Source: Chara braunii
Taxonomy: Eukaryota; Streptophyta; Charophyceae; Charales; Characeae
Direction of reading: 5' to 3'
NCBI GenBank assembly: GCA_003427395.1
Contig: BFEA01000588.1
Coordinates: forward strand, 361,770-414,080
DNA length: 52,311 nt
The notes under the pieces are model-generated. The model saw only the letters and a program-made list of their open reading frames with translations. It searched no databases and had not been told where the DNA came from. This document shows, one piece after another, positions 11,630 through 23,439 of the stretch. Every line of letters begins with the position of its first letter. Positions within the stretch are counted from its first letter, which is position 1. The position numbers and the translations under genes were made by a program.

Positions 11630-11646
11630 ATTGATTGATTGACTGG
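11364..11646. repeat. TGAT tetranucleotide array
   Basis: About 70 units of TGAT with scattered variants (TAAT, TGGC, TGAC, TGGA). On the minus strand it reads as Asn-Gln-Ser-Ile repeats in all frames, which is not a gene. It lies within the 1.5-kb insertion. Confidence 0.97.
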
Positions 11647-11727
11647 TGGGGGAGGGTCGTTCCCCCACCCCCCCCGCCGCCACACACACACATACACACA
11701 CACACACATACACATCTCTCTCTCTCA

Positions 11728-11758
<31 letters not shown>

Positions 11759-11762
11759 GCTC

Positions 11763-11935
11763 GCAACTGGGACCCTCCCCGCGAGCCGTGCAGCTCCCAC
11801 GCCCGCAGCTAGTCACTCCCGCGCAGCCGCGCGGGAGCTGCGAGGCTCGCGGGGAGGGTCGCAGTTGCCGCGCAGCTAGTCGCAACTCTCTCAATTAGCT
11901 GCGATCCTCCCCGCGAGCCGTGCAACTCCCACCAT
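11763..11935. repeat. GC-rich inverted repeat with a third direct arm
   Basis: Arm 1 (11763-11797, CCCTCCCCGCGAGCCGTGCA inside) pairs with arm 2 (11832-11868, GAGGCTCGCGGGGAGGGTC inside) across a 34-bp GC-rich loop. A third copy in the orientation of arm 1 follows at 11900-11932. The hairpin lies between the microsatellites and may be a structural core of the inserted element. Confidence 0.85.
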
Positions 11936-11989
11936 GACACACACACACACATACACGCACACACACACACACACACATCACACATCACA

Positions 11990-12119
11990 NNNNNNNNNNN
12001 NNNNNNNNNNNNNNNNNNNNNNNNNNNNNNNNNNNNNNNNNNNNNNNNNNNNNNNNNNNNNNNNNNNNNNNNNNNNNNNNNNNNNNNNNNNNNNNNNNNN
12101 NNNNNNNNNNNNNNNNNNN
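11990..12119. other. assembly gap (130 N)
   Basis: Run of 130 N bordered by CA repeats on both sides. The true length is unknown. Confidence 1.
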
Positions 12120-12176
<57 letters not shown>

Positions 12177-12629
12177 CACACACATACACACACACACTCA
12201 CACTCAATCAATCAATTAATCAATCAATCGAACCCTTTTTTTGTTTATTTGTTTTCAAATTTTGCATCTGCATTTTTTTTTAAACACCTCATTTCCCCTT
12301 CAAAAAATAAAAATGCATTTAAAAAAAAAGTACAGGTAAACTCGACGACCATATATCTCATGATAAGAAATGGCAAAAAAACAATCCTGCTTTTCTTTAT
12401 ATATATATTTTTTAATTTTGTTGAAATCGATTTTAGTTTTTGATTTTTAATTTTTTTTTAAACAAAGTCGGATTCCAAGAAAGTATATATAGGAGTGTAG
12501 GGTTTTCCAATCCGTACAGCCCAATTTTGTTTTTTGTTTTTTTGCGTATTTTTAGGGAGGGGGGGAAATATATTGAAAAACCGGGTTGCGGACAGAGCCT
12601 GCCTGCGGCCTAGGCCGCGGGTGTCACAC

Positions 12630-13137
12630 AGGTGGCGGGTGCATTGGTGAGGCCAAACGGCATCACTGTGAACTCGTAGTGGCCGAAGCGCGACCGAAAG
12701 GCAGTCTTCGACTGATCCTCTGCAGCGATGCGAATCTGATGGTAACCGCTGCGAAGATCAATCTTCGTAAAGAAGCGGTTACTTGCCAGACGGTCGAACA
12801 GCTCGTAGACACGAGGCATGGGGTAGCTATTCTTAAACGTGTAGCAGTTAACTGGGTTAAGGCCGAGATAATCGATGCAGAGATGAAGAGTTTCATCCGC
12901 TTTGCGAGCAAAGAGGACGGGTGCACCCCACGGGGAGTTGCTGGGTTTAATGAAACCCCGTCTCAGGAGCTCCTCAAACTGACGCTTGAGTTTAGTGGCT
13001 TCGGGGATCGAGAGTTTGTAAGGTGCCTGGTGGTGAACACGATAGTCAGGCACAAGCTGGATGGAGTGCTCAACGTCACACATCGGTGGGATGCCGAAGT
13101 ACGAGAACGACGACGGAAAAACGTCGTGGTACTCTCA
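12630..13137 (-). pseudogene. element II: reverse transcriptase, first half
   Basis: Minus-strand text contains RT fingers and palm: [40 protein letters not shown], the first catalytic Asp in [15 protein letters not shown], and [11 protein letters not shown] where the insertion starts. It is in the same frame as gag and protease, with a TGA at 13137-13135 directly upstream. Sequence to the left of 12640 belongs to the inserted element. Confidence 0.9.
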
Positions 13138-14160
13138 AATGAGGTCACGAACAGCGGACTCCAAGTCGGCCGTATAGCGTGCGAGTTCCTCTGCGTCAGC
13201 GTCAGCGAGCAACGACGAGGCGTACTCAACGGACGACGGAGGAAGGGAAGTAGAGATGGAAGCCATGGAGATAAAAGGAGGATCTGGCTCCAGAGAGATG
13301 AGCTCGGCGTCTGGACAGGGTGGATCATAGTGCAAGAGATCCGTAATGTTCACAATAAAGAAGGTGACGTCGTCCTGTCCGATGAAATGGGCGAACTGTC
13401 AAGGCGAGGTGACGGTGATAGAGGGAGATGGTTTGGGCACGGAAGGCTCCAGGGGAGGAGGATCGGGACGTCATGTCGTAGTGGTACCTATAAAAGGTAC
13501 GCGATACGTCTGTCCACACTTCATTCTGAAAACCAGAGTGTTGGTCGCCCAATCGGCCTCGGTGGTACGAAACCTATGAGACCACGGAGTACCAAGAATG
13601 AAGTCGTTCCCCGTCTCCATCACGACGAAATGTGCAAAGGAGCGGTGGCGACGAGACGTCGGGGGACGATCAATCGGCTCCAGAGTGAGGAAGAAAGGGA
13701 GGTTGGTGAGCCTCTGATCGAAAAAGAACTGGGTCTTGTCATCTCCGAGGGTGACGAAGACGGGAGTCGGAGACCCTGTCGTGGGTAAGCGGGCTTCTTT
13801 CACCACACGTGGGTGAACGAAGTCGTCCTGAGAACCGGAATCCCACAATGTTGAGTACACCCTCGTGGAGGTTCGTAGTCGTACTGGAATGATCGGGAGG
13901 GTGCGATCAGGGTCAGAGAGGATGGCAAAAAAACGACGCAGTGCAGCGACATAGAGGGCGAGTCGCTCCTGACGAGCATGAAGCATGCTCAAGTCCAGAA
14001 GGGAGGACACAACGTCCTCATGAGTCGCAAGCTCCTCGCTGCAATGGGCTGAGCGAATGGCTCGACGAGTCGGTCGTCGCGGAGAGGTAGGCGGGGAGAC
14101 GGTGGTCAGCGGAGGCACAGACGGTACTGCGACAGAGGGATGAGTCCACTCTGTAAGGTC
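13138..14160 (-). pseudogene. element II: retropepsin-type aspartic protease
   Basis: In the 215-residue frame starting at 14118, LWDSGSQDDFV gives the DSG catalytic triad at residues 93-95, and NDFILGTPW gives the ILG box at residues 174-176. Both are hallmarks of the single-domain Ty3/Gypsy protease that cleaves the gag-pol polyprotein as a homodimer. The frame is shared with gag upstream and RT downstream and is interrupted by TGA at 13473-13471 and 13401-13399. About 110 residues link it to RT. Confidence 0.87.
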
Positions 14161-15771
14161 CTACGATACCTCCACTCCAGTAGCGAGAGGGGCGGGAAGT
14201 CGGCTGCTGAGGAGGGCGCAGGTGTGCACTGCACCGTGGCTAGGAGGCGCCGCAGGGATGAGAGGCACCGGGGGGGGATTGAGCACAACACTGGCGGGAA
14301 AGCTCAGCATAGTGGCGGTCGAGGGCGGCGGTGTAAGGGCACTGTGAGGAGGTATGACCATTTTGGTGGCAGTGCGAACACCCACGCTGCCCAAAATGGT
14401 CGCGCGCTCCTCAGTGGAAAGGATACCACGAGGAGGGACAAAGACCTTAGGGAGGTCCTGCTGAGGGACCTCGGGGGGCGACGCGCCAGCGTGACCAGAG
14501 CGGCTGCGTGCCCGAGAGAGGGTGGAGAGGGCGAGTTGGAGGCAGTCAACTATAGCGAGGGTAGAGTCCTCCAGGTGGTAGTGGACGACCTTGCAGAGGT
14601 CGAAGTCGTCGCTATGGTCACCCTCAGGTGACAGCGGGGCAACAACGTCCTGCTCACCATACTCGAGCGCGCTGAAGCAGCGCAGAAAGTGACGACCTTG
14701 CTGTGCGAAACGGCAGGGATAATCATGGAAAGGGGAACGACGCTGGAAAGTGTCGTGAGAGGAGGAGGGAGCGTAACCAGTACACTGAGGCTGGGAGGAG
14801 GAAGTGGGTTGACGACGGGCCCGCATCTGATGATGGGCAATGGCGGCCTAGTAAGCGTGTGGGCCCGATGTGAAGTCATACCGCCATAACTCGGAGCGGT
14901 ACTCAAGGGGAAGGTTGGCCAAGAAGCAATCAATAAGGGCAACCTCGGGGAGGAACGCCACATCACAAATGAGGCGGGCGTCCTAAAAGACCTGGATATG
15001 GCGGTTCAGGCCAGCAGCGCCATCAGAGCTGGACCAGCGTGTACTGAGGACATGGTCGAAGGCGTCAGTCAGGTCATGCCGGGCTCCGAAGCGATCCTCG
15101 AGGAACGCCAGAAAATCCATGAAGGTCGGGGTCTGACCCTCACGAAGGGAGTGAGTGTAGAAATCCTCCCAGGTGTCCAAAGGACCGCCACGCAGGCGCG
15201 TGGAGAGGTGAGTCACCCACTGGTGAGGTGGGACGCCCATGAGCTGGAGCGTGCGGGTGGCAGACTGCAGCCACCGAGACACGCGTATCCATGTACCGTC
15301 GTAAAAGGCAATGTCCCTCGAGCGGACGAGTGGTGCGCCACTGTTTTGGCGGCGAGGAGATCGAGGAGCAGAGGTCTGCGCTACGGCCGAGTAAGTCAGC
15401 GCAGGTCCTGGGGAAGGGGGCACAACTGACTGTACGTCGGGGCCTCATGGTGGAGTGGCGGGGGAAAGAGCGGCAGGCTGCGCGGGAGTTGCGGTAGAAG
15501 AGGTCGCAGCAACCGATGGAGATGAAAGATATGATGGGGGTGGAGGTGGTGCAGGGCGAGGGAAGCAAGCCTGCATGGAAGGAAGAGTAGAGGAAGAAGG
15601 GGGTGCGCCCGAAGGCGTGACCACCTGTGAGGGTAGGGATGGTTGAAGGCGTAAGAGGACGAGGTCGGCCCGGATTTGGGCAAGCTCGGTCTCAAGACGA
15701 CGGACATAGATCGAGTGAGGAGTAGGAGGAGGAGGAGTGGGGGAAGTAGATGCACGAGCAGTGCAAGGCAT
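14161..15771 (-). pseudogene. element II: gag
   Basis: One minus-strand frame runs from 15771 to 14161 with in-frame TGA at 15447-15445 and TAG at 14985-14983, 14850-14848 and 14163-14161. An N-terminal Pro/Ser-rich region with a helix (YVRRLETELAQIRADLVLL) precedes the capsid-like core: FYDGTWIRVSRWLQSATRT, WVTHLSTRLRGGPLDTWEDF and FLEDRFGARHDLTDAFDHVL, matching the Retrotrans_gag fold. The core continues as LANLPLEYRSELWRYDF. The C-terminal part is Pro/Ser-rich with scattered Cys and His but no clear CCHC knuckle. A TG-free upstream frame at 16302-15946 may be the true N-terminus. Confidence 0.82.
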
Positions 15772-17762
15772 CCCATAAGGGGGAGAGCCAGGTGGCGCTG
15801 CGGTCGTGCGAAGGGGAGGGAGAAGCGGGGCACCCGAAAAAGTTGAGACTATGACAGCGGGCTGTGGTCCCGTGGCCGTAGTGACCGGAATTGGGCGGGT
15901 GCGCTCGTAGAGTGAGGAAAGGTCTGGCCCATGGCGGCCATCTCGCTAGGGGCATAGACTGTTATCAGGATGGTCGAGTCGGGGGCAACAGAGGAGGAAG
16001 CTCCACCGTAGCCACCATGTCGGAGGACGGGGGACTCGGACTGGTCGCCAGGAGGAGAGAGGGAGTTGAGAGAGGAAGGACGAACAACGTCCTAGAGTTG
16101 CCGCATGCCAGCGACAAAAGTCGCCACCTGCGCTTGTAAGGGCGCAAGGGTCGCTAGTTGCGCTTGGATGGGCGCGAGGACGGAGGTGAGGAGGGTGTGC
16201 AGATCCCCCTGGGGCTAATGACCCTGGTCCGTCGGCACGGGTATGGAGCCCGGTGCCGAGGTCGTCGCCTCGTCGGCGGCTTGGTGACACGCCGTCGGCC
16301 ATGGGGAGGTGACGGGCCGGACTGGAGGGGGTCAGAGAAGGGCCGTGTGAGCAGAGAGCGTAGGGGAGGGTTTGCAGTAGAAAGCGACAGACGGCGCTAG
16401 CGAATCTAGTGCGGGTGCCGACAAAGGGGGAGGGGTGGTTCGGGTCCAGGGTGCCCGAATGGGAAGGGGAAGTAGGGAGAAGGGGTGATGGGAGAGTAGG
16501 GGGGGGCTAGGAAAACCCTAAACCCTAGAAAAACCTTAAGAAAATCCTAACCGGAGTTTGAGTGGTTAGGGTAGGGTATCGGTGACCTAATCAAGAAGAG
16601 AAAATAGCAACCATGGAGGGGAGGGGGAGAGAAAAATAAATAGACAATGAAATTTCGAGAGAAAAATAAAAGAAAAATTATAAAAAAAATAAAGAAATAA
16701 ACAAACAAAATGTGAAGAGAGAAAATTATTATTTTTTTGGATTTTTCGGCAACATTTCCTTACCCCCCATGGGGTCAAGAATGTGCCAAGACGAAGGAGA
16801 GACCAAGATAAGCACACAAAGGTTCAAAATGCCACAAATTATAAATTTTAAAAAATAAATAATGAAATAATAAGTAAATAAATAAATAAATAAATAAATG
16901 AGGAGGTGGAGAGTGAAGAGAGACTAAGTGTTGAATTTTTCAAAAATTTCGGAAGTATTTCGTTACCCCCATGGGGTCGAAGTGTGCCGGCAAGGATATG
17001 ACTAAGTAAGATGTAGAGAGTGGGGAGAAAAGAGAAAATCTTGGCAGCACTTTGCTACCCCCACGAGGTTAAAATGTGCGCCGAGAGCGGAAGTAACTAA
17101 GTCCTACCAGATCTAGAGATGCCGCAGAAAAGATTCAAAATTTCAAAATAAATAAAAATAAAAGAAATCAGAAAATGAGAAAGGAAGTAGAGAGACGAAG
17201 AGAATTCAAATTTTAAAGAAATAGGAAATTTAAATCAGAAGTAAAACAAAAAGAAGAAAAAAAAAAAAAAATCGAAGTTGAGGGGGGAAAGGGGATGAAA
17301 GAGTGACGAAGGAAGAGAGAAACAGGTGAGAAAGAGAAAAAGATGGACGTGGAAGGTAGGGGGATGATGAGTTTGTAGTTGGGGGTGGTGAGAGAATGAA
17401 AGAGAAAGGGATGGGAAAGGTGGAGAGGAGTAGAAGAGATTAGTAGAAGATGGTGAGTGGGGAGGGGAGGAGAGAAAGGATGGTGGATGATGAGTGAAGA
17501 GGCAGGTAGGAGGAGAGAGGAGTGATAGGGTTAGAAAAAGTGATTAGATGGTGGAGGGGGGAGGAGAGAGAGAGGGGGGTGGGGGAGTAGGTTAGTGGGG
17601 AGTGATGATACCAAACTCTTGGTTGACCAAAAGCAACAAGATCATAAAGATCCATTGGATCTTGGCCTTCAAGATGCTGGCAGCCTGCTGCTGCAGCAGA
17701 AATGACGTCGGAGTAATCAAGGGTTGGCTGAGATCTTGATCAGCCACCCTGGTTGGCTGATG
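15772..17762. other. leader of element II: purine-rich DNA with three diverged repeats
   Basis: No intact gene. Up to 16302 the minus strand may encode the Pro-rich start of gag. From 16500 the DNA is AT- and purine-rich. A motif of the form TTnCGGnAnnATTTCnTTACCCCCATGGGG followed by GTGTGCC (abbreviated) occurs three times, near 16743, 16950 and 17045, with decreasing similarity. At 17604-17613 GATGATACCA, the reverse complement of TGGTATCATC, resembles a primer-binding-site style word, but its context does not prove a role. Confidence 0.5.
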
Positions 17763-18986
17763 CTGTCGGGGGGCGCGGTGTCCCGGGCCTCTGTTGCGTA
17801 CCAGGCGGCCGTTCGCCTACCTCCACTGTGTACCAAATGCCTGCCCACGGACTCCCGCTGTGTACCGGGCGTTCAGTCACTTGCCTCCACGACGTACCAA
17901 CTCCCTGCTTAGAGTCTGCAGCGCACTGTTCGGGGCTCCACTGCAGGTGTACTAGCTGCTCCGACTTCTCGTTGTACCTGCTGCTGCTAGTGAACCACTA
18001 AATCGTACTATGTGTAACCCGGTCCAACTGCTCTGGACATGTCCAGTCGGTGCTTGTCTTGGCGGGAGTGTGCCGCTGGATTTCCCAAAGGTCCACGTAG
18101 GGGTAGCGCTACCGGCCTGTGGCCGAGGTGATCGTTGGGCTTACCCAGGGGTGCGAACGTGAGGGTTGTAGCGAGGACCATTATGCCGCGTGCTATATTT
18201 CCTCTGACCAAGTTGTGGGAGACATACGGGACAGTTGTCACGATCGTAAAAGAGAAGAGGGAAAAGAGAAAAGAAATTAAGAAAGTGAAAAGGAGTGGTG
18301 GTGTTTCAGACTGTGGTTTTCAGACGCCAATTCTCCTGCCCCCTGCGGGGGAATGAACGGTTCGTTTTTGAACTGTAAATGCGAGTGAGCGGCTTAGGTC
18401 AGCCTGGCATTCCACGCTTTGCTTACTGGGATATGAATTGCTGAGTACCGCGCCGAGGGTCCCCAATATAGGAGCACCCGCGGCCGCGTTGGTAGGAGGC
18501 TCGTCACCTCCCCTGGGAGGTCATGAGCCCCCTCCTTGCCATCAGACGTGGGTACCCATCAGGGGTAGTTTGAAGCCTCCTTTTCAAAGAAGGAGAGTGG
18601 CCGCCGACACTGCATTATGGGACTCAAGTCGAGCCTGCGGGTCATTTCACATAGAAGGATGACCGTTGAAGTCCGGCTTTCGCCTCCTCTCTTTGTTTAT
18701 TTTATTTTATTATTTTCTGAATTACAGACCGCGAAAATGTTACATTCTAAGAGCTACCAGAGTTCCTTGTTTAGAGCACGGGGATCTCGGCATGTGTCAA
18801 TCTTATAAAGTGCGGGGGGAATTGGCTTTGGTTACATGGGCATGAGCGGCCTCGTTACGCTGGATGTTGGCGAACATAGAAGAAAAGGGCTAAGCAGCGT
18901 GGTGAGCATGTAGTGGTCTGTCTGGGAGCGCGAGTGTCGAACGATAAGCTCAGGCCATTCCGTGGTCAGTGGTCGGTGGTGTATAC
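17763..18986. repeat. 1.22-kb direct repeat, copy 1 (LTR-like)
   Basis: From TGTCGGGGGG to GGTGTATA this segment matches 36845-38063 at roughly 90 percent, in the same orientation. Shared landmarks include TGCGTACCAGGCGG, CTCCCGCTGTGTACCGGGCG, ATGAACGGTTCGTTTTTG and CGGCCTCGTTACG. The GTACC-containing words recur several times within the first 200 bp. Starting with TG and bounding an internal retroelement region suggests an LTR, but no CA end, no primer-binding site just inside and no 5-bp target duplication were found. No protein is encoded. Confidence 0.85.
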
Positions 18987-19700
18987 TATTCGTTGTAGAC
19001 AGGCCTGGCCATGGTGCGTAGTAGTGGGCTGCATGGCCATAGGCCGAGATACCTCCAGTTTCTCTGGAAATGGGTGCGGATGTCTGAAGATGGGCCTCTG
19101 GTGATGGCTATTCTGGCCTACAGTCACTGTAACCAGGAGGCCAGGCTAAAGATAAATGTAGAAGGAGGGAAGAAAGAAGAGATGAGAGCTGACCAGGGAC
19201 TGCGGTTGGCCATCACGGAGGCCAAGGACCGTGCTGAAAGGAGGTGCAGGAGGGACGGGTCACCGTCGAGATAAAGGTGACCGTATCATACTTGGAGGAA
19301 GAGACTTCGAAGGATACTGCGGAGCGGGAACAACAACACCTAGACCGCGACTCAGAAGCAGAGAGTGACGTGAGCGACCTAGAGGCCGAGACCCAGTCCT
19401 GGCATGGACTGGACCAGTGGCGACGGTACCACCCATCAGCTGAACCAGTGGAAAACGGCCCAAAGGCCAGCTCACGGCGGCGACCTGACCATCCGCCAGC
19501 TGGGCCTGTGGAAGATGGTTCGGGGGCTAGCTCACGACAGAGACCTCGTGGCGGAAGGGCGGTTACACGCGAAAGGCGGGGTCCTGATGTGTGAGAGATC
19601 AAGAAAAGTAAGACGAGAGAGAGAGGCTTGTCTCTCCTGGGTTGACGTCAACAGATTCACGAGGGCTTCTCGTGTGCTGGTCCGGTGAAGAGAGTCGTGA
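18987..19700 (+). pseudogene. unassigned charged ORF fragments with an internal duplication
   Basis: Two overlapping plus-strand frames (19011-19274 and 19244-19594) join into a charged protein: QGLRLAITEAKDRAERRCRR, then TSKDTAEREQQHLDRDSEAE. The end contains a 20-residue duplication (AEPVENGPKASSRRRPDHPP followed by AGPVEDGSGASSRQRPRGG). Amino-acid use resembles a gag N-terminal region, and the location just inside the 1.22-kb repeat fits that, but no domain is recognisable. Confidence 0.3.
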
Positions 19701-22700
19701 GGCAAGAGAAACGGCGTGCGATGGGAGCCACGGCGCGTGACCTGTACGTGCAAAGGTGATAGATTGGCTCAGCCAACGCCAACTGCTCCTTTACCCGATC
19801 TACACTCGCTGCTTTGACGGTTTTCATCTCTATTTTGGGTGATGACTCATAATCGGACTCCGGCTAGGCTTCAGTGGGTTGCGCGACCATTTACGAGGAA
19901 ACGTTCCAAGACTCGTCTGAGGGATAACGCACGGAGGGAAGAGCGATCTTGCAAATCGAGGTATCGGTGATGTCGAAGCAGGTGACTTGAAAGGGGGTGC
20001 ACCATACTTAGAAGTGCCTTGCTAGGCTTGTAGTGGCCGACGTCCTCCTCTCTCAGTAGTTGTCTTTCCCTATTGATTCGGAATTGGGCATTTGTGATGA
20101 CGTCATCTGCCACCGCCCACGGCTTCTGTCACTTACCAGTTGACTTCAGAATAGGAGTATCAGTCATCAACTGCAGACGAGCTTGTGTGTAAGTTGGAGT
20201 GTTCTATTGCCACCAAACGCTTTGGGACGATTAGAGTGACCGCAATTGGCTAGTTCCCATCATCGTGGAGGAGCAAACGTATGTCGCACGAGTGACTCAG
20301 GAGGGCTCAACGAAAATCAGGTTTTCGAAAGTCTTTGTCGATGAAATCACACACGTTGCACAAATCATCATCGCTGCGCTGGTGAGCTGTTCAACCGTAA
20401 AACTGTGCGTGCTCCGTGAGATTGATGCCACTCACGCCTCCGTTCGATCAGTGTTACCTGTTCATCAGGTTGGGAGGACGAGCAAACGAGGGTGCTCAAA
20501 TCGAGAACTGCTAAACAGAAGGCGGGTCTTGCACGAAACTTTCACGGGAAGAGGTGCATGCGCCACTAGTAGACGTCTCTGAAGAACTGGTCCACCTCTT
20601 TTTGATCTTTTATATCTTTCATCCGCACTCAGTAAGAAGTCATGTATGACGATTCTGTGTCGTTAGTTAGATACTCTCAGAAAGGGGCCGCTTGCTCAAT
20701 ATAGCAGAGATCTGGTTCAAGGAGAAGGGAGGGAAAGGAAGGTTATGCGGCGATTACAGAGCGACAAGCACTGACTGGAACACGGCTATCATTGTAGACT
20801 TGGCCCATTTTCTCTCCTTTCACCCCCCCCCCCCCGTTTGCATGGCGGGAAAGTCATCAGCAAACGTCGTAATGAGTAGCTGATTAGCGTTTTCACTATT
20901 AATGAGATGAGTCGTCCACCTCGATTGCGTGGCTGCAAATACTAAATATTGAAGTTAGGCAGGAAAGAAAAAAGGAAGTACCTAGGCTAGGCCTCACTTG
21001 TCAAAGGCATTAGAAGTTGGTGTGCATGAACTCATGATGAAGAAGGAGTGGCTTAATCTTAGTCAGACCTTTTATGAGACTTGTGCTCTCTCAGCCAGGG
21101 GACAACTCAATCAGTGAGCTCAAGGAGCACGTTCATTATGGTTAATGCAGATACCTCTGCCGATTCACAGCACACTCTCGTCTCTCCCGAGTCCGAAGCT
21201 GGTCAGAACTAAGGATGGATTAATAACGGTGGCAGCAGTGTGACTTGATGATCTATTCTTTTGAAGAGATTGGAAAAAGGTGGATGTGAAATTCCGAGTT
21301 AAACTCAGAGCAGCTGAACCAAACAGATAAGGATTGAAGTCGTCACCCTTAACTTGTTGCGTCACCTATTTCCTTGTCCCATCCTCATAATCTGTGTTTG
21401 TACGAACTGCCTCATGGCTAAGCATTCAAAATAGTCTCACAAACTCTTTTGGAAGCTCTTTGCTCGAGTGAGTACTGATGGATAGGCTGGCTAGGACCAG
21501 TGAACTTGATAAGAGAGGGTCAGGGGTATTCTTGCAAACCAATCGACTGTTGATTTGTAAAGTCAATAGTAAGCCTGTGTTTAGTCATGAGAGAAGTGAG
21601 GGTTACGATTGCCTAGCCCTGGACAAAGAGGGAAGAGTAATTTATTCATGACTGTCGTCTCGAGTGAAGTCAAATGAAAGAGTGGGTTGAGAAATCTTGG
21701 TAACTGACAGAAATAGCTCGTGGGAGGTCATGACACTGCTCCCCCCCTCGCTAGAACACGATTCTGATTTTTTTTATTTACTCCTTAAATCATGAGTGAA
21801 TGATGGGAAAAGGGCAAGCGTTTCTTAAAAAGGTGGCATATCTGCTAGCCAAATATTTGCTTGACCGGGACTAATCTCCCTCACCCCGCAGCCTCCAAAT
21901 CGCAACTATATCGACACACAACATAGTCAGGTATGCTTGTTGAGACGAGGGCCTTCCTGATCAGAATTCGCCCAAGAGGCACTGGAGTGAGATGGGGTTG
22001 GGCTCCACTTGAGATTTAGTGGTGTTGAGAGAGGTACTTTTTTCCCCAGCAAACTGTGAACGCACCCCTGGTAATCGTTGGAGTTGTCAGCATACCCTTA
22101 TTCAGGCGTAGAATTAACTAACATTGTGAAACCACCACTCTACAAAAGCATGAACCAGCAAGCGCCCCTTTGGTTAGTGAAATGTTACATGAGGTTTTCT
22201 CCTTGTGGGATGAACTACTCAGAATCGAGCTAATTACTCTGAGTACCACCAAGTGGCGTACTCAGGACCGTTATGCCCAACAGAGTCATAGTATATGACC
22301 TCAGAGACCACTAATGAGTGCCAAACCCGGGGCTATTACGACGGACATTAACGACTCTTGCACTAAGAACTCTTAAGTTGAACACATACACGTATTATGC
22401 CTAAACCTGTGAATTTGAGCGTGGGCTTGACCGCATGATGAAAACTAAAATGTTGAACGGGGTTAGAGATCGGATTGGGCATCAGCATGAGGAACACAGA
22501 TTTCCAGCACTCGGTGATGCTGAAACCAATACAAACAAACGATGCTCAGAGTACTTATACCCTGGACATACTTACTGGGCACAGAGTACATCGGATGGAA
22601 ACACTCAACCCCAACAAAGACTTAAATCGAAATCAACTGTAGTGTCGGATTGTCGATTGCTGGTGATTTAACTACGAATTAATCACCAAGGCCCTCTACA

Positions 22701-22809
22701 GTTGGATTTGAAGGGGGAGCCATTGGTAGTAAGGTAAGCCGACCCTCAAGACCTACACTTAATTGATATTTTTCTTCACAAAGTGTGATCTCACTCTGGG
22801 ATCGACATA
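19701..22809. other. no gene recognised
   Basis: Mixed-composition DNA with only short open frames and stops in every frame. A run of C at 20822-20834 is the only simple repeat. It probably represents heavily decayed mobile-element sequence between copy 1 of the 1.22-kb repeat and element III. Confidence 0.5.
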
Positions 22810-23064
22810 ATGAGACTTGGCAGAGAAGAAAAGAAAAATTTAGAAAGTGAGAAGAGGCTAACAATCTCCTGCACTCTCTACCGAGAGAGAGTAGAGGGTT
22901 GGGAAGAAGAAGTCGTTGATGACGTTCGTGGCTACATGAGGTTAATGAGAAAGCAGGGGTTGAAATTGGTAAAAAGTCAGGAGCTCATTAAGTATGTCAT
23001 ATATTTCTACGGGTTCGATGAAAAATTGCACAGCACATTTTCATCTATTGAGACTACTAACTGA
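22810..23064 (+). CDS. short hypothetical ORF, charged
   Basis: An 84-residue ATG-initiated frame, Glu/Lys/Arg-rich at its N-terminus, with CTLYRERVEGWEEEVVDD and YVIYFYGFDEKLHSTF. The composition is protein-like, but it has no recognisable domain and no clear neighbour in the same frame. It could be a fragment of the element III 5' region. Confidence 0.2.
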   Translation: MRLGREEKKNLESEKRLTISCTLYRERVEGWEEEVVDDVRGYMRLMRKQGLKLVKSQELIKYVIYFYGFDEKLHSTFSSIETTN

Positions 23065-23439
23065 ACGAAGGGGATTGTCAATGGTCAGTAATGAATCTAC
23101 CTTGGCGTTCGTAACTGAGATCCGCTTGGTCTTCTAGTCGTAAAAATGTCAATTAAATAGGGAAACAAAACACGATAAAGAACAGGCTGCATTGCATCCT
23201 TCAGTAACCGGAAGAGGGAGTGAGCACCCAGTGTCATTATGGGGCAAACTACTGATCAAAGTACACAGCGCATTATCCGAGTTTGAGTGGTAAAGTAATC
23301 AGCACAACCCACTCATACTCGACACAGTCAGACAAGCAAAGAGATCATCAGGAAGCCGGCAGTGAAACTGTCATTCTTATGAGTACGGTTCAATCAGTTC
23401 TAGTCAGCAAGTACCCCATCTTGACTTATAATTTTCTCA

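Larger units (their letters stand above)
11680..12214. repeat. CA dinucleotide arrays flanking an assembly gap
   Basis: CA repeats run from 11680 to 11750 (with CT and CG sub-blocks) and again from 11937 to 12205. The N-run falls between two CA blocks, so the gap is most simply a collapsed or unspanned CA array. Translated Cys-Val and Thr-His repeats are artefacts. Confidence 0.93.
11121..12629. mobile_element. 1.5-kb DNA element inserted in element II RT, with target duplication
   Basis: AGGTGGCGGG occurs at 11111-11120 and 12630-12639, a 9-10 bp target-site duplication. The RT text NAPAT on the right joins FQRA on the left exactly when the segment is removed. Ends are imperfect inverted repeats: CTACGTGACCCCCACGG at the left and, reading inward on the other strand, TGTGTGACACCCGCGG at the right. 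The termini are GC-rich and the interior AT-rich with large microsatellites. No transposase is visible. A 9-10 bp duplication fits Mutator-like elements, but that class is an inference. Confidence 0.82.
8882..16302 (-). mobile_element. element II: Ty3/Gypsy LTR retrotransposon, decayed, minus strand
   Basis: Read on the minus strand, domains follow the Ty3/Gypsy order: gag (15771-14161), retropepsin (about 14118-13471), reverse transcriptase (13083 to 10600 with an insertion), RNase H (10600-10100), integrase zinc finger and core (9900-9278), integrase C-terminus (to 8882). Gag, protease and the first part of RT share one frame, as in elements with a single gag-pol. I count twelve nonsense codons (seven TAG, four TGA, one TAA) plus substitutions in RT and IN active sites. 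LTRs could not be identified on either side. Confidence 0.85.

Noticed and set aside
11364-11894. NQSI-repeat and Cys-Val-repeat ORFs on the minus strand
   Set aside because: They come from TGAT and CA microsatellites and change identity at each frame.
12586-13788. 400-residue plus-strand ORF
   Set aside because: It is the antisense shadow of the minus-strand RT and protease of element II, whose motifs are unambiguous. The plus-strand text has no domain.
17763-18700. Small ORFs in the 1.22-kb repeat, conserved in both copies
   Set aside because: Conservation follows from DNA-level duplication. Frames differ by indels between the copies and show no codon bias or domain.
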